NCBI GenBank assembly: GCA_030533445.1
Contig: CM060080.1
Coordinates: forward strand, 26,122,762-26,186,761
DNA: 64,000 nt
Direction: 5' to 3'
From: Cyprinodon diabolis
Taxonomy: Eukaryota; Chordata; Actinopteri; Cyprinodontiformes; Cyprinodontidae
Below the pieces are notes generated by a model that was not told the origin of the DNA, did not search any database, and saw only the letters and a program-made list of their open reading frames with translations. Shown one piece after another: positions 22,161 to 34,439 of the stretch. The position numbers and the translations under genes are program-made. Within the stretch, counting starts at the first letter, position 1. Each line of letters opens with the position of its first letter.

Positions 22161-24530
22161 AATTAGAGTGGATATTTATGTACAGCGATGTGCATGTAGC
22201 CTTCTTGTAAAACTACTTTTAAATTGTTGTTTTGTTATCTTTACGTGCTGTGGGCATGTGGGGCGTCTTGATGGATTCCTACAAAAGCATGTTTGTGCAG
22301 CAGTTGCAGGCCCACACAGCTCCCCACTAACTGAATTACACTGTTGGTAATCCACTGAAAAGACACTCAGCGCAGAGACAGAAAGACAGGCCAAGGGAGC
22401 AAAACATGAAACCTTCCAGACACAACCCCAGATATGATGTCTGAGCATGTTAAGAATCAGGCATCCATCTCCCGCCCTGGTAAAAAAAAAAAAGTCTTAA
22501 TTCGAACCCAAACATTTTTCTTCACGACTCAAACCAAATCAGATGGTCTAGAGCTTCTGCTGTCAGCCTCCCTCCATCCCACCCTCACTTAAATTTCATT
22601 TAGGAGACATCTTCCTCCCTATCCCCTCACTCCAAGGCTCTCTCTATTGATAGCTCTTCTCTCTTTTTAAATTCAGTGCACTGTAGCTTTTAAATTTACT
22701 TGCCTAACAAATATAGACAGCAAGACATAAGTGTTTTTTGAAATCCTAGAATGGTCTTTGGAGTGCCTCTGCTGTACTGGGTGACAACAGTCTCTCTGTC
22801 TCTTTCAGTCACAGCCTAACCTGTGTATGTGTGTGTATGTCTGAGAGACGTTGTCTGCTTGTCTCTTTCAGTGTTGTTTGTGTGTATGCACAATTATATA
22901 TTGTATACCCCATGTTCTGCTCAGGCTCCCAGGCTGGGAGATGGGAGCACTGGGTGGGAGCGGCAGTCTGGAAATGAGATAAGGATGTCTGATTCATAGG
23001 ATCTGACAGGAAATCTATACTCTGCAATGTTTATAATCCAGCCATTACTACACAGCCAAATGATAGAACAATAATCCAATCATTTACTCCATATTTACCT
23101 GAGGCAGATTCTCGGCTTAAATGCGAAGTGCATCACGTGGCAGCAGAAGCTGTAAGTATGGGCCCCTGGGCTGGTGTTGATGGAGCTTAAAAAGAGGGAG
23201 ATTGGAGTTGAGACTAGGGAGAATGTTGAGAAACGTAGGAGGATGGGAGACCTGAGGAGTAAATGTATATCCAATTCTCACCATTATTGTCCAGCCAAGA
23301 TTATCTGTAGAGCCATACTGTATTCATAAGGTAATTCTGAGTGTTTTAGAGACAAATGAAGGGAACAAATGTTGAATTTCATTAAAGACAATAAATAAAT
23401 TAAAATAATAACAAAGAAAGGTAAGCAGCACATGGAAATAAATAATATAAAGTTTAGTTCTGTTTAATTCTGCTTCTATGAACACTGAGTCAAATGAGAA
23501 AAATTATACTGTTTTGCATGACCTGCAGCTGGCTGATGAGGATTACACAAAAATGAGTTTTTTTTTACATTGATCTAACATATGTAGATATCTATGTATG
23601 TATTAGTTTCCCTGTTTTGTTTTACCATTAAAGCCTCTATTTGAATTCTTTTTTTTATGATACAAGGGTAATTTATGTAAAGAATCTTGCAAATTTGAAA
23701 CTTTAGGTCTGTCTATAACAAAAGCTTACACCTATTGCATTCTCTGTTTTTTTTATTAATTCTATCTAAATGCTGTGTCTGGCCATGCACATATAGGGCC
23801 AAATCAAACATTCAGGTCATTTCAGTCCCCTGTTAAGCTGGAGGATGTGCACTTATTGATGCTATCTTAACATTTTAAAGCACTATGGTCATGTGATGAT
23901 ACGGAAATGTAAAATACTATATTATCACCTTAAGTATGGAGGGGTATAAAATACTTTGTAATCTGAGTTAGGGGTAATATACACAAACTAAATAAAAGTT
24001 TTCATTGAATCAGCCATTGAGGAACCCCAGATTAAAAGCATCCTTGCTTACTTTATAGCTGCTACATCACAGAAATTGTTCTGGTCTGCCAAATGCTAGA
24101 CAATCCAACCCACTTTTCCAGTTTATCATTCATTTATAACTTTCTCAAATACAGGACTGAGATACAATAATTTCTGTATGTTTTGTTTTCATCACAGTTT
24201 AGATCTAGAACAGAAACAGATAAATCTATATAGTCCCACAATGCAATATGTTATTACATTTTTATGCAAATAAAATGCCTTGTTGAATACCTTGGTTGAA
24301 TATTACTTAACCAGTGAGTTACAGTTTGAATCTTGTGACTGACATGAAAATCTTTGAAGCTGAAATACAGCTTTCAAAGCGTTTTCCTGTACGCAGACAA
24401 GACTAAACGTAAAGGAATTTTCCGGTGGGGTTTACTTATCATAGAGCCTTTTATGGACAGTATGAGCTGCTCTTTATTGTGTGTCTTTAGTGTGTGTGTG
24501 GAGGTGGGAGGGTGGGGGTTATCTTATTTG
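22161..24530. other. Non-coding DNA, mixed texture
   Basis: Contains (GT)-rich runs near 22825-22845. A more balanced block at 23090-23340 holds a strong donor-like GTAAGTATG at about 23153. No acceptor, frame or family resemblance supports an exon. Confidence 0.4.
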
Positions 24531-24539
24531 AAAAAGTGA

Positions 24540-24840
24540 AGGGGGCCTGCCCTTATCTGTCAATAAACAGTAATTAGATTTTGTGGCCGATAGCGTCGAT
24601 TGGTTTCTAATCTAGCTGTCGCCCTAGACGTGTGTAATTAAAATCCTGATTGATAAAGGGGCAGAAGCCCGCCCACGCCACCATTTTAGTAGAACCCTAC
24701 CCCCGACCTCTTCAAAACACAAACAAGAGAGAGATATGAAAGAGGGCCTGCAGAGAAAACTGCACTTCATATTGATCAGTTTTATCTGCTTTCCTATCAA
24801 TGCCCTTTTCCCCACAATGCAGGGACTGGCACAAAGGTTT
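24540..24840. promoter_or_regulatory. Candidate conserved element with imperfect palindrome
   Basis: CTGCCCTTATCTGTCAAT (24547-24564) and ATTGATAAAGGGGCAG (24649-24664) are near inverted copies about 85 bp apart. Between them are TAATTAGATT and GTAATTAAAATC, with GATTGAT/TGTCAAT sites of Pbx/Meis type. Low repeat content and this site density suggest a developmental enhancer. Conservation was not tested. Confidence 0.45.
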
Positions 24841-25149
24841 CCCACGTTAAACTTCAGAGCTAATGATCATCCAGCAGATTTTATCTTTCATAGAGAAACC
24901 ACATTTTAGATAAAAAGCAAATTTTGGTTACTGTGATCACACTAGATAAATATTATAATTTCAAGGAAACAGTGATAAAGTGCCTTGCTTTAGAAGGCGT
25001 AGACCTTGAACCTTTTCCCATTTTATCAAGTTATAACAAAACAACTTTTACTGTACTACAATTATATTTGATCGAGCAAATTGCTGCAAAGCTAAGAAGA
25101 GGAGAAAAAATTTTTTATTTTTTTATTTTTCATTATTTTTAAACAACTA

Positions 25150-25560
25150 TCACTGAAAAACGGTGTTGGCAGCATAATGCTTTGGTATGCTGGACGGGTC
25201 ATTATGTACAAGAAAGGTGGTTAGAATTAATAACATGAGTGGAAAAACGTACATTTTAATACAGGCAGAATATTAATAATTGAGTTTACCTTCCAGCAGA
25301 GCAACAACCCTAAATTTGGCATGGATTAGATCAAAACATCCTCAAATCCAAAGCATCTTTACCCGTTAATATGGCTATGTCAAGTACATTTAACTGGGGA
25401 TCTGTGGCAAGACTTGTAAACCACTGGCACCAACAGCAGCAAATCACCAGAAATGGATGATGTTTCAGAGAAGGTGCTGATATTCTAGCCATCGGTTTGC
25501 TGCAGTATGGCCAACATCTTCAACTGTTTACAGTAGCAATCTTCAATCCCCTGCCTGAAA
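25150..25560 (+). pseudogene. Tc1/mariner-type transposase relic
   Basis: Translated pieces read G-V-G-S-I-M-L-W-Y near 25160-25190 and F-Q-Q-S-N-N-P-K near 25289-25313. These correspond to the G-G-G-S-[IV]-M-[LV]-W-G and F-Q-Q-D-N-[AD]-P-[CK]-H blocks of Tc1 transposases. The second catalytic Asp position reads S or N and stops are frequent. ATCTGTGGCAAGACTTG near 25400-25416 fits the following E-N-L-W-[QH]-D-L block. A decayed fragment; the ends were not found. Confidence 0.5.
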
Positions 25561-25577
25561 ACTGCTTCTCTGAATTC

Positions 25578-26161
25578 TGTCTTAAAAAAAATTCTTGGAA
25601 TGACTCAGAACAGAGGGACCCTGTATTCAGGCAAGACAGACAGTGGGATAACTTAAAAAGCATTTATTAAAGCAACACGAACAGTTTGTGGATCTGCAGC
25701 AGCAGCGGCTAGGGCATGTAACTCTGGCGAGAGGAAACACAGGTTATTGACCATGAACACCTGACGGATGATGATCTGGATGCACGAGTCACTAACCTGG
25801 TTTAGAGTTCAGTCCATGCCCTGAGAGCGAGGTTGATACCAGTCGATCAGCTGACAAGATGCAACGAGTTCACGCACAGAGAGTTCCAGACACCGAAGCC
25901 TTGAAGGACACAAACCTGACAGGAGATCAGGTCCAAGCAGATGACGGAGGAAGGCAAGATAATCCAGAGGGCAAAGTCAAGAGGCAGGTTCAGTCCACAG
26001 TAGAATCCAACAGAATAATCTGGTGCTGATGACTGGGAGCAAGCAGATTAAAGAGAAGCTGGAATAAGTGGATTAGATCAGCAGTGATGAGAAACCACGC
26101 ATAATTGGACAGGTGAAGGAAATGAAAAATCATGTAAGTCATCAGGATGAAGATCATGACA
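25578..26161 (-). mobile_element. Solo LTR of the TGTCAT..TGACA family (A)
   Basis: Read on the minus strand it begins TGTCATGATC (end at 26161), contains CACCTGTCC, a TTATTCCAGCTTC core and an AATAAA signal (25663-25668), and ends near AAGACA. Shared blocks with 43934-44970 include GGCAAGACAGAC, TGTGGATCTGCAG and GAAACACAGGT. The 25578 border is approximate and no target duplication is clear. Confidence 0.6.
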
Positions 26162-28586
26162 CCTTACTTTACCATTACCTGTCCCAGGCTAATCATATGA
26201 TGCTGGAGATCGAGACCTTCCCATTAAAAGGGCTTTAGGGAGCTGAACATCCTATTGTCTTATCAAAAATACCTTCAATCGGCTAATGCCATCTCTATGG
26301 TCATTGTTCTTTCACTATTCTAAATTTGTAATTTCTTCTCGACCTGGTTCAAAAACAACAAACCAGATGCTGTTGGAGCCCTTTCATGTTAGATTAGGGA
26401 TTAGGTAATGGGGGCCCAATGACCTGAACCAGATCCAGGCACTGGGCCCCCAATCGTCTGTATGTCCCTACCTCTGTTAGGTCCTGCTCTATACATTAGG
26501 CTCACACAGCTAAATTCTCTGCCACCCGGGACATAGTCAAAGCATCTCAATGATCAGGCATAACTTCTGGTGGCCATCATTATACTTAAATGGATGTTAA
26601 GAGCTATATCCTAGCCTGTTCAATTTTCCCCGTAACAAGTCTCTTCACCAAACCCAAGTGGACTACTTCAACCCTCATCGATCCTCAGGTGCCTCTGGTC
26701 ACACATTGCTTTAGATTTTAATTATTTTTTTTTTTGGGTGGCGGTGGGGGGGCTACCTCCCCCGAAAGGTTCCACCTGTTAATCAGCCTCTTTCCTCTGT
26801 AGACTATCTGAAAAGCATTTGGCTGAAACCCTAACGCTTCTGTAGCATTGTGCTGACAATGGTGAACCTAATACCCATGTTAAATCTTTGTAAATATTGT
26901 AAATAAATCTTACCTTTATCTGATCTTCTGCATGATGGGTCAGGAAATGATAAGCCAAAATGAAAGTGCTATGTAAACTTGCATATTTTGACATCTAGCC
27001 AATTTAAAAAATATATGTCGTAGTAACGTAGGGTCCAAATACGCACTCAGGTCAGCTTGCCTCATTCGTAACCACTTGAACCTGATAAGCATTTACATGC
27101 ATACTAATCAGCTTGCCAGTCAGTATAAACCACCCCACTCAGACAGATCACAATTTCATTTTGAAGGTGCAGCTGGAGTTGATCTTACAAATTATGTACT
27201 AAAGGCAAGTGACTATAAATACATATAGAAACTTTCAGATGTTTCTAAATACCTGGTGACCTGAGAAATCAACAGCAAGCTGACTTAATTCTGCATCTTA
27301 TCTGCTATATATTTGTATGTTTTGACAAATAGACCATGTTGCACAAAATAATGACATATAAAACTTATTATGTAAGCATGTCTATTTGGAGGAAATGCAT
27401 TTAGATTTACATTCAATCTTTCCTAATGAAGGAAGAAGATCATAACTTAATCCTTTATTGTGCATAAGATACTGTGTGAGAGATTGATTTGTGCTTGTAG
27501 AGCTGTGCTGCACAATGTTTTCTAAGGCCTATTGAAATGCTTTCAACTTATTTTCTCAATAAACAGTGATTAAACATTAGTAAACTCAAAAGACGGAAAT
27601 AGAGCGAGCTATGTTGCTAGGGAAACTTTTTTTTTCATTTGTTTTATGGTGCTTCTTGGCAGGGTTACCTTCTTAGTAGAGCTTGTGCACTGAATGCACT
27701 CTGCAGTAAGGCACTGAGATTTATTACTCATTTTGTATCGGTCTTTTATAATTGCTTTTATACTAGTAAATCAAATCTATATGTCACATTTAACTTTATC
27801 ACAAACCTATTTGTAGCTGTTCTTTGTTTGATTCCTTCTATATCTTTCAAATCTGTCTAGGGAAGATAAATAATTATCAAGTCACATATAAGTATTCTGC
27901 TCCTGCTGTTTGGAATGAATCGTAAAACTCATCAAAAGTGGATGTCCCAGAAGTTTTTCAGATCAGCATTGCATGGCCAGAAAAGGGCACAAAGATGTTC
28001 ACTGTCTGTATTACAATGTCTGTATAAGCGGTACAACAAAGATCCTAAATATTGATTAACAGTTGTGATATCTTAGTTCCTGTTTATACAGTAGTTTGCA
28101 GTACAGACTATCACTCTTATATGTGATTAAAGGAATAGCAATTTCTCCACAATTTTATCAAATATGACGCTGTTGTGTTGACCCTTAAACATAGTATTTT
28201 ATATAATAACAGCATTAAAAAATTTTAATGTCTAAAAGATCATCCTTTTGGTGGATGTCAATATAGTTTTAAAGGCTTGAAAATACTATATTGTGCTATA
28301 ACCATAGTTTTTTCACCTGGTACAGATCTAAATAAAATCTATTTGATAAATTACTGAAGTAAATCTGTGACCTCATGATCCCGCTCTCTACTTTAGTTCT
28401 TTGATAGCTCTCCCTGAAGATGTTTTTACCTTCCTCCTGGGGTGGTAATACAAATGTGGCTCGTTCTCTTGCCTTGTTTGTTGCAAAGTTGAGCTCTTGA
28501 ACTTGTTCTACCATTTCTCTGCAGTAAAAGCGAGAAAGGTCAGAGTATAACTGTTATCTATATTAAGACGCATTTATTTGTATTTA
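26162..28586. other. Non-coding DNA with one strong hairpin
   Basis: At about 26410-26453, TGGGGGCCCAATGACCTG pairs imperfectly with CAGGCACTGGGCCCCCA around a short loop. It looks like the end of a repeat but the family is not recognised. The rest is AT-rich with no gene. Confidence 0.45.
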
Positions 28587-28591
28587 TCTAA

Positions 28592-29260
28592 TGTCATGAT
28601 TTGGTTTTAGGTTAAACCCACATGCAGAACACAAACGGAGGCTGAGTAAAAGTTTAACAGAGTTTATTGAAATGAGTTTGACACAAAGACATGAACTGGA
28701 TCTGGTACTGGTCCGGTTTGGGTTCACTGATGTCTGCAGAGATGACAGTTTGATTAGCCAGGCAGTCAGATGAAGATGACTTTGAATGGCAGACCTTGAT
28801 CAGAGTTTCCAGTTCTTCTCTGAGAGCAGCAGGAGAAATCCAGACTGGAATCTTCAGGTTTGGCTCACCAGGGCAGGAAGGCAGGTTAAGCTCACCCAGA
28901 GCTTCAGACTTGAGACAGGTTTCCTGTGAGCAAAGACAGAGGCAGATTAGAATCAGTTTTCTCTCTTGAGATGACTAAGATTCTTTCTTGTAACAGAGGC
29001 TCAGGTTTGCTAACCAAACTAAGGTCAACACTGCGGCGTTGAAGGAAGGTCTGGCAGCTGCTTATGTAGGGAAGGTTCCTGATGAGCAGACGAGCTCCAG
29101 GTGTGCTGGAGGGCTCCAGCCCAGGAGACCCACGAAGCACTCTGCTGGAGAAAGGTGGTACATCCCCAGATCCCAACAGTAACCCCAGTCCCTAACAGAA
29201 AGCAAAAAACAGAAGAGGATCCTCGGCGCCCTCTGGTGGGCAAGCCTCAGGATCCCAACA
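28592..29260 (-). mobile_element. Solo LTR with 5-bp target duplication (C)
   Basis: Perfect TCTAA direct repeats (28587-28591 and 29261-29265) flank a 669-bp unit. On the minus strand it begins TGTTGGG and ends ATCATGACA, the TG..CA ends of an LTR. An AATAAA lies near its minus-strand end (about 28657 on the plus strand). No coding capacity. The length, ends and 5-bp duplication together identify a solo LTR left by recombination between the two LTRs of a retrotransposon. It is a different family from the LTR at 25578. Confidence 0.8.
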
Positions 29261-29339
29261 TCTAAACTGTCAAATAACTGTAAAAGCACCATCTGCTGGA
29301 ATAACAAGAATTCTAGAGGCTTCTGTCTTTAGGTTTTGC

Positions 29340-29575
29340 ATATTTTGCTATTCCTCTTAGTATTTCTGTCAACACTGGCTAGCCTTCCTGTCCCCAAAGC
29401 ATAAAGCTGCCTCCATCATACTTCACAATGGGACGGTTGTGTTTTTTGGGAGATAGAGAGTTTTGGTTTTTCCACCAGAGACTGTTTTGTAGAAAAGTTG
29501 TCAAAGTTTTGCTCTCAGCACAGCACATGACGTTTGTGCTCACTGTGTCTCTACACAGCATATGGTAAACTTCAC
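29340..29575 (-). pseudogene. Tc1-like transposase fragment
   Basis: The minus strand encodes K-Y-D-G-G-S-F-M-L-W-G (near 29388-29421), matching the G-G-G-S-[IV]-M-[LV]-W-G block of Tc1 transposases, preceded by W-K-N-Q-N-S-L-S-P-K-K-H. No catalytic block is readable and the ends are lost. Confidence 0.45.
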
Positions 29576-29579
29576 ACAG

Positions 29580-30370
29580 GAATTTCCAACAATGGCTAAC
29601 TTTGATTTTCCTGCTACTTACCCAGTTTTTCCTGCTATTGCTCTATCATAGATAACAAATATATTATAATTCATATTGTAGTTTGAAAACATAAGTTGAC
29701 AAAAAGTAAAAGCAAAGTACTTATACAAGTCACATTATATTTCTTTAATGATAATTAAGTTTGTTAAATGAAAATATGCCCTTGAAAATGTTTGAAGGAA
29801 AGCTCCTGGATATAGAAAACCTTCCTGTCTTGTGCCAATAACGTGATTGGAGATCATCCTCCGCCTTTGATTCTTAAGATTGTCTCCTCTCTTGGTAATA
29901 AAGCCAGCTCCCCCTGTGGTTCCATAAAACTAGAGTGACCTTGTTACCAGGGTGCCATGTGTCACAGCAGGGAAACCCAGGGGGGTAAGACTGGGTGAAC
30001 AGATCACCTCCCTGAACGCCTGATACCTGTGCACTGCCTGTCCTGCTGCCACCACAGGCCCAGTACCACAGAGGCCGATGTGGGGAAAGGAGCAGCTCCA
30101 GGCTCCGGAGAACTTGACTCCAATTAAGCAGAAGAAATCTGGCTCATGCATTACTACCTCTGCAGGAATACATTCAACCAATACAAGGAAATGATTTCTG
30201 TCATAAAGTGAAGATAGTACTTGTGAATTATTTTTTAAATATTTTTGGTATAAGTAAAATAGTTTTATCCATATAAAATTCAAGAATGAAAAGGAACAGC
30301 AGCTCTAACAGTTTTTTGACCAAAGCCAAAAAAAAAATAAAGGAAAACGCAGAAGACTTAAGCACACAGT
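29580..30370. other. Non-coding DNA
   Basis: No gene or assigned repeat. A 117-codon minus frame (29930-30283) has no recognisable domain. Confidence 0.4.
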
Positions 30371-30830
30371 AATAGATGAGAGCAATAGACAGGCCTCATT
30401 TTCCCCTGTGATTAAAAATGTATGTTGCCACATGCAGCCTTTGGTGTGGAACTCTTCTGGAGAAGGAGCTGGTTAATATTCAGGCCCATGTCTGGCTAAT
30501 GTCTTAAAGTGATAAATAGGAGGGGGTTGCTGCTGTTTGATTGTTCTTCACAGGCAGTCAGGGACCAGCAGCACAGAGGGATTTAAGGTGGAGGAATCCT
30601 CTCAAAGCTCCTCATTCATTCGCTCTCAGACGCCCCATCATTAATTGGGCCTGTCGACATGACTCCTCTGTACCGAGGGCCACTGGCTGCTGCCGTGGTG
30701 GATGAGCTTTTTAAGACAGTTCAAAAGAGTCCTTGCCTCATGAAAGGCATTCAAATTACATGAAATTGCATTCATGTCAAGCCTTGAAGGCATAGTCATA
30801 CAGTACAATAGCATAATGTCTTCTTTCGTC
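30370..30830. promoter_or_regulatory. Candidate conserved non-coding element
   Basis: A GC-balanced, repeat-free block with ATTAATTGGGCC near 30641, CAAATTACATG near 30751 and E-box-like sites. No coding frame resembles a protein. Enhancer-like by texture only. Confidence 0.4.
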
Positions 30831-31540
30831 CCCATGCATGTCCATGCAACTGTAGAGTGTTTCTCCTGAGACAAAAATCACTAAATAAAGACTTAATTTT
30901 ACTATATGTAAATATATATGGCTTCATTGTTAGTTTATTTTTTTGGGAAACATGACACCTTACAAAAGTGGAGAGAGCCAAGGGAAAAGAAAATATATGT
31001 CATGTTTAATGGTAAAACTGGTGGTAAAACATCCCCAAAGATAATAGGAATTAATAAAGAAATTGGAAACAAATTGGAATTGGAGACAAAAGCCGAAAAA
31101 TGTGGTAAGCTTTGCAATCAGCTTTGCAATACTTTGAAACAATAATTGAAACTAGTTTTCATAACAGTTACAGCTTGATGGCATTGACAGGTTTGAAAAT
31201 ACAATTACTTTGGCATCTTTGTCTCTACAGACAAACTTAGTATGATTAGATGAAGATTTTTCTACAAACGTTGTTTTCCGTTATACTCTTTATATTTCCA
31301 GACCAGTCTAGTTTGTGAATGTGCTTTTATTTATGTGATGGGTCTGAAAGTCCAGTCTGAGTGTTGATAGATGTGTCCGTGGTCCTTTACCTCCAGATAA
31401 AATGGCAAGATTACCTCTCACCTATGCAGGTCAGTTAAATAGACATTTTCTACATATTTTTTCTTTTTTTATTATTTTGCATTTTGGGTTGAATATCATG
31501 TTGCTGGAAAACATCCATTGTTCCAAGGTTACAGAACACC
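30831..31540. other. AT-rich non-coding DNA
   Basis: Nothing recognised. The overlapping frames at 30918-31145 occur on both strands and are chance. Confidence 0.4.
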
Positions 31541-31544
31541 AGCC

Positions 31545-31720
31545 CTGTTGAACTGGACATACAGAGCCTTGGAAAAATTTCATTCTGCTTTACTTCAGGG
31601 GATGAACCTCCACCCCTAGTCTCAGGTCTTTTGCAGCCTCTAACATGTTTTCTTCCAGTTCTGTCTAGATTTTCTATCAGTTCTTAATCAGTTTTCCTGC
31701 TAATAGAACAGGTTAATTAA
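31545..31720 (-). mobile_element. Tc1-like transposon fragment
   Basis: The run GAACCTCCACCCCTAGTCTC..TCTTTTGCAGCCTCTAACATG..TTTCTTCCAG is, read in reverse, the segment of fish Tc1 transposases just before the F-Q-Q-D-N block. A related segment occurs at 40854-40900. Too decayed to translate. Confidence 0.45.
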
Positions 31721-32680
31721 ATTTAAAAATGAGACAAATGCATTTGTCTGCTCTACATTTTGTTTAGGGTTAGCAGGATAGAATACCTGATTGAAAATCC
31801 ACACCATGGTTTTTAGCTTTTTATCAGTAAAAAATTAAAACAATGTGTAATTTTCATGGTTATGTTGTGTTTTATCTTAGTCCCAAACAAATACTGTGTT
31901 TTCAGGATACAACATGAAAATAATTTTAAAACCATGAATAATAACAGGATCTAATAACTTCTAAAGTTAAATTTAAAAGAATATCTAGCAGTACTGATAA
32001 ATATTGTTTGTAAAGACCCAATAAAAAAGGGCTGTCTGCAGAAAAACAAACTGGTAAATCTGCATGTGCCTAAAGTGAAAAAAAATAAATACTTTTGGTC
32101 CCAAGACACCATCTATATAAAGACTAAAAGGGCGGCTGAACCACAGCAGAGTGTCAGGTATCTGTGTGGCACACTTTCCACTTTAACACTTACCCCTCTC
32201 TGAAAGTAGTTATGCAGGACAAGGTGAGTCCAGCCTTCAAAACTTTCTGATTTCTACTGATGTGGAGTTAGAAGGTTACCTCAGATGGAGTCCAGATTTG
32301 GTTCACAGTGTCAGCTGTGTGATGCTTAAGCATTTATAACCATTAAGGGCTGTATATATATATGTCATGAAGTGCAAGGCCTCTTTTTTAGCTCTACTGC
32401 TGGCCTACATCACTTCCGTCCTTGTCTGAGATTTTTTTCCCTGCCAGGACTGATGAAACCCCATGTCATGGGGAATAGTTAAATTCTTCCAATGTGTGAA
32501 AACTTTGTTTTCCTTCCAAAAAAGCAGTGCAAAAATCTCTAAACTTAGGCCCTTTTTCCATTAATAATCCTCCCTAAGTCTTGTGTTTTTTATTTATCAA
32601 ATTAAATGCACTCTCACTTTTCCTTACTCTTCATGTTTCGCACTCTTATTCAATCCCATTTAGTATCTACCAAGTCATTT
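31721..32680. other. Non-coding DNA
   Basis: No gene recognised. The pyrimidine-rich stretch near 32540-32700 borders the conserved-looking block that follows. Confidence 0.4.
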
Positions 32681-32689
32681 TCCTCAGTT

Positions 32690-33290
32690 CCTCTTCCTCC
32701 TCTCCCCGCCATGTAAGTGGTTTCTGTTATGGCAGCGGGAAGGCTACCCGCAGCGGGAGAGATCCTAATTAACAGGCTATTCATTTGTGTGGAGCGGAGG
32801 GCTCCTGCTTTCTGAGCACTTGTTTTATGGTGGCGCTAGGGAGCTCTGTCCAGGGATTTGGAGGAGGATAATTGCCTTTGCCGCAGGCTGCAGTAATCTG
32901 GTCGGCTAATTCATTATTTTAATAAGTTAGCTTCTCCTCAGGGGTGTGCTAGCTGTGCTGCGTCTCAAACCTTGGTGGTGCACCTCGTTATTGTGGCGGT
33001 CTTCTACATCGGCGCCCGCACGGGGTTAATAACTGTTATTAGCCTCTCTCCTCAGCCTGCAATTTCTCGTTTAACTAGGGCGATTCAAACGAAACCTTTG
33101 CAGTCGTCTCATAATCAACCTCTATGGAACCAGGGGTAATCCCTACGAAGGGGTCTGTATACTGAGAGAGGGGTAATGGATGCAATCGGCTGAGTGCTTT
33201 TGCCTCCTCTACTTTCATTATTTCATTTCTGCTGTTGTCTTTACTTTGTCTAATCAAAATCATTTGAGAGAATAAATATTTGCTTGGAGC
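32690..33290. promoter_or_regulatory. Strong candidate conserved enhancer
   Basis: About 600 bp free of repeats and coding frames, with CCTAATTAACAG (TAATTA at 32766-32771), GGATAATTG near 32868, GCTAATTCATTATTTTAATAAG near 32903 and GTTAATAACTGTTATTAG near 33025. The mix of CpG-containing and homeodomain-like sites in desert sequence is the most enhancer-like in the window. Function and conservation are inferred. Confidence 0.5.
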
Positions 33291-34430
33291 AAGGGAAATG
33301 GATCAGATTTAAACAAACAAATAAGATGATCATTAGCTCTGCGTAGCTAATGACTTCACTTAGGCCATAATCTTCTATTCCTCTAATGGGGTATGCATTC
33401 AGGAGAGATGTTTAATGGCTTTAGTGTTCTGACATACAGAGCATTTGAAGATTAAAAAAACAATTATCTTAATAAGGTAAAAAGAAGGACTTTTGCATGA
33501 ATAAAAATAAAAATAAATCTAATATTGGAGATTCTGAAAGGCTGAATGATTAAAAGGAACCAATCATCAGTTCTGCAGAAAAGGGTTTTGAATGCATATT
33601 TTGATTAAATTATTTTGCTTTGAGAAGAAAAGAGATGTCCTAATTCAATTCTGAGGAAAAAGTATACGACATGCAATATCCTTTGCTTTACGTCTGCTTG
33701 TAACAAGCTGGGTGATGAAATGCATCTAAGTAAATTAGAATATAAAACAAATAAAGTATGTCAGTACCTCAGTTTAAAATAGGATAATCAAATTGATGAA
33801 ATATAATAATATTATTATAAGTGGATGCAGCACCAGCTTTTATTAATGTGGATGTTTAAAATCTTAGGACCATATAGTAAATTAACTTTAATTCATTGAA
33901 CTGAGTAGATCTTTTTGCTACACAAGCTTTATTTTTAAACATTTAATTTTGGAAAAGAGTTCACCAACTCATCCAAAAATATTTGTATCAAAAATATTTG
34001 TATCAGCAAATCAGTATCAGTGTACAAAATGAACAACTTTGGACCAAGCATGGAACCTACTTTTGTTTATCAAGGAATTTGTTTTCTCATTAATTTCTTT
34101 TTCTTACTGGATTTTTCCCCCTAACATTTTCAACTCTTTAAATACCATACTTAAAAAAAAAAAGAAAAAAGTCCACAACCTTATTTGAGTGAGTAAATAG
34201 AAGGACAAGAACATTTACACATATGGAAATGCGGAAATAAAAATGATGAAGGCCATAAACTGGTCAGTCATTTGGCTGAAAGACCATTTCCACTAATTCT
34301 CTTTCATCAACCTAACAACAAGTTGTTGAATCACCTGAAGAATCGCACAAGGTTTATCCAAGAGTTTGATGGTCTGGAAATAACCCAAAGTGATAATTTA
34401 GTGCTTTTATCTACATCTGAATGTTAAACT
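33291..34430. other. AT-rich non-coding DNA
   Basis: No gene. A direct repeat of AAAAATATTTGTATCA occurs at about 33976-34006. Otherwise nothing recognised. Confidence 0.4.
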
Positions 34431-34439
34431 TCTAGGCCA

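Noticed and set aside
23090..23160. Exon suggested by the GTAAGTATG donor near 23153
   Set aside because: No acceptor, no sustained protein-like frame and no family match.
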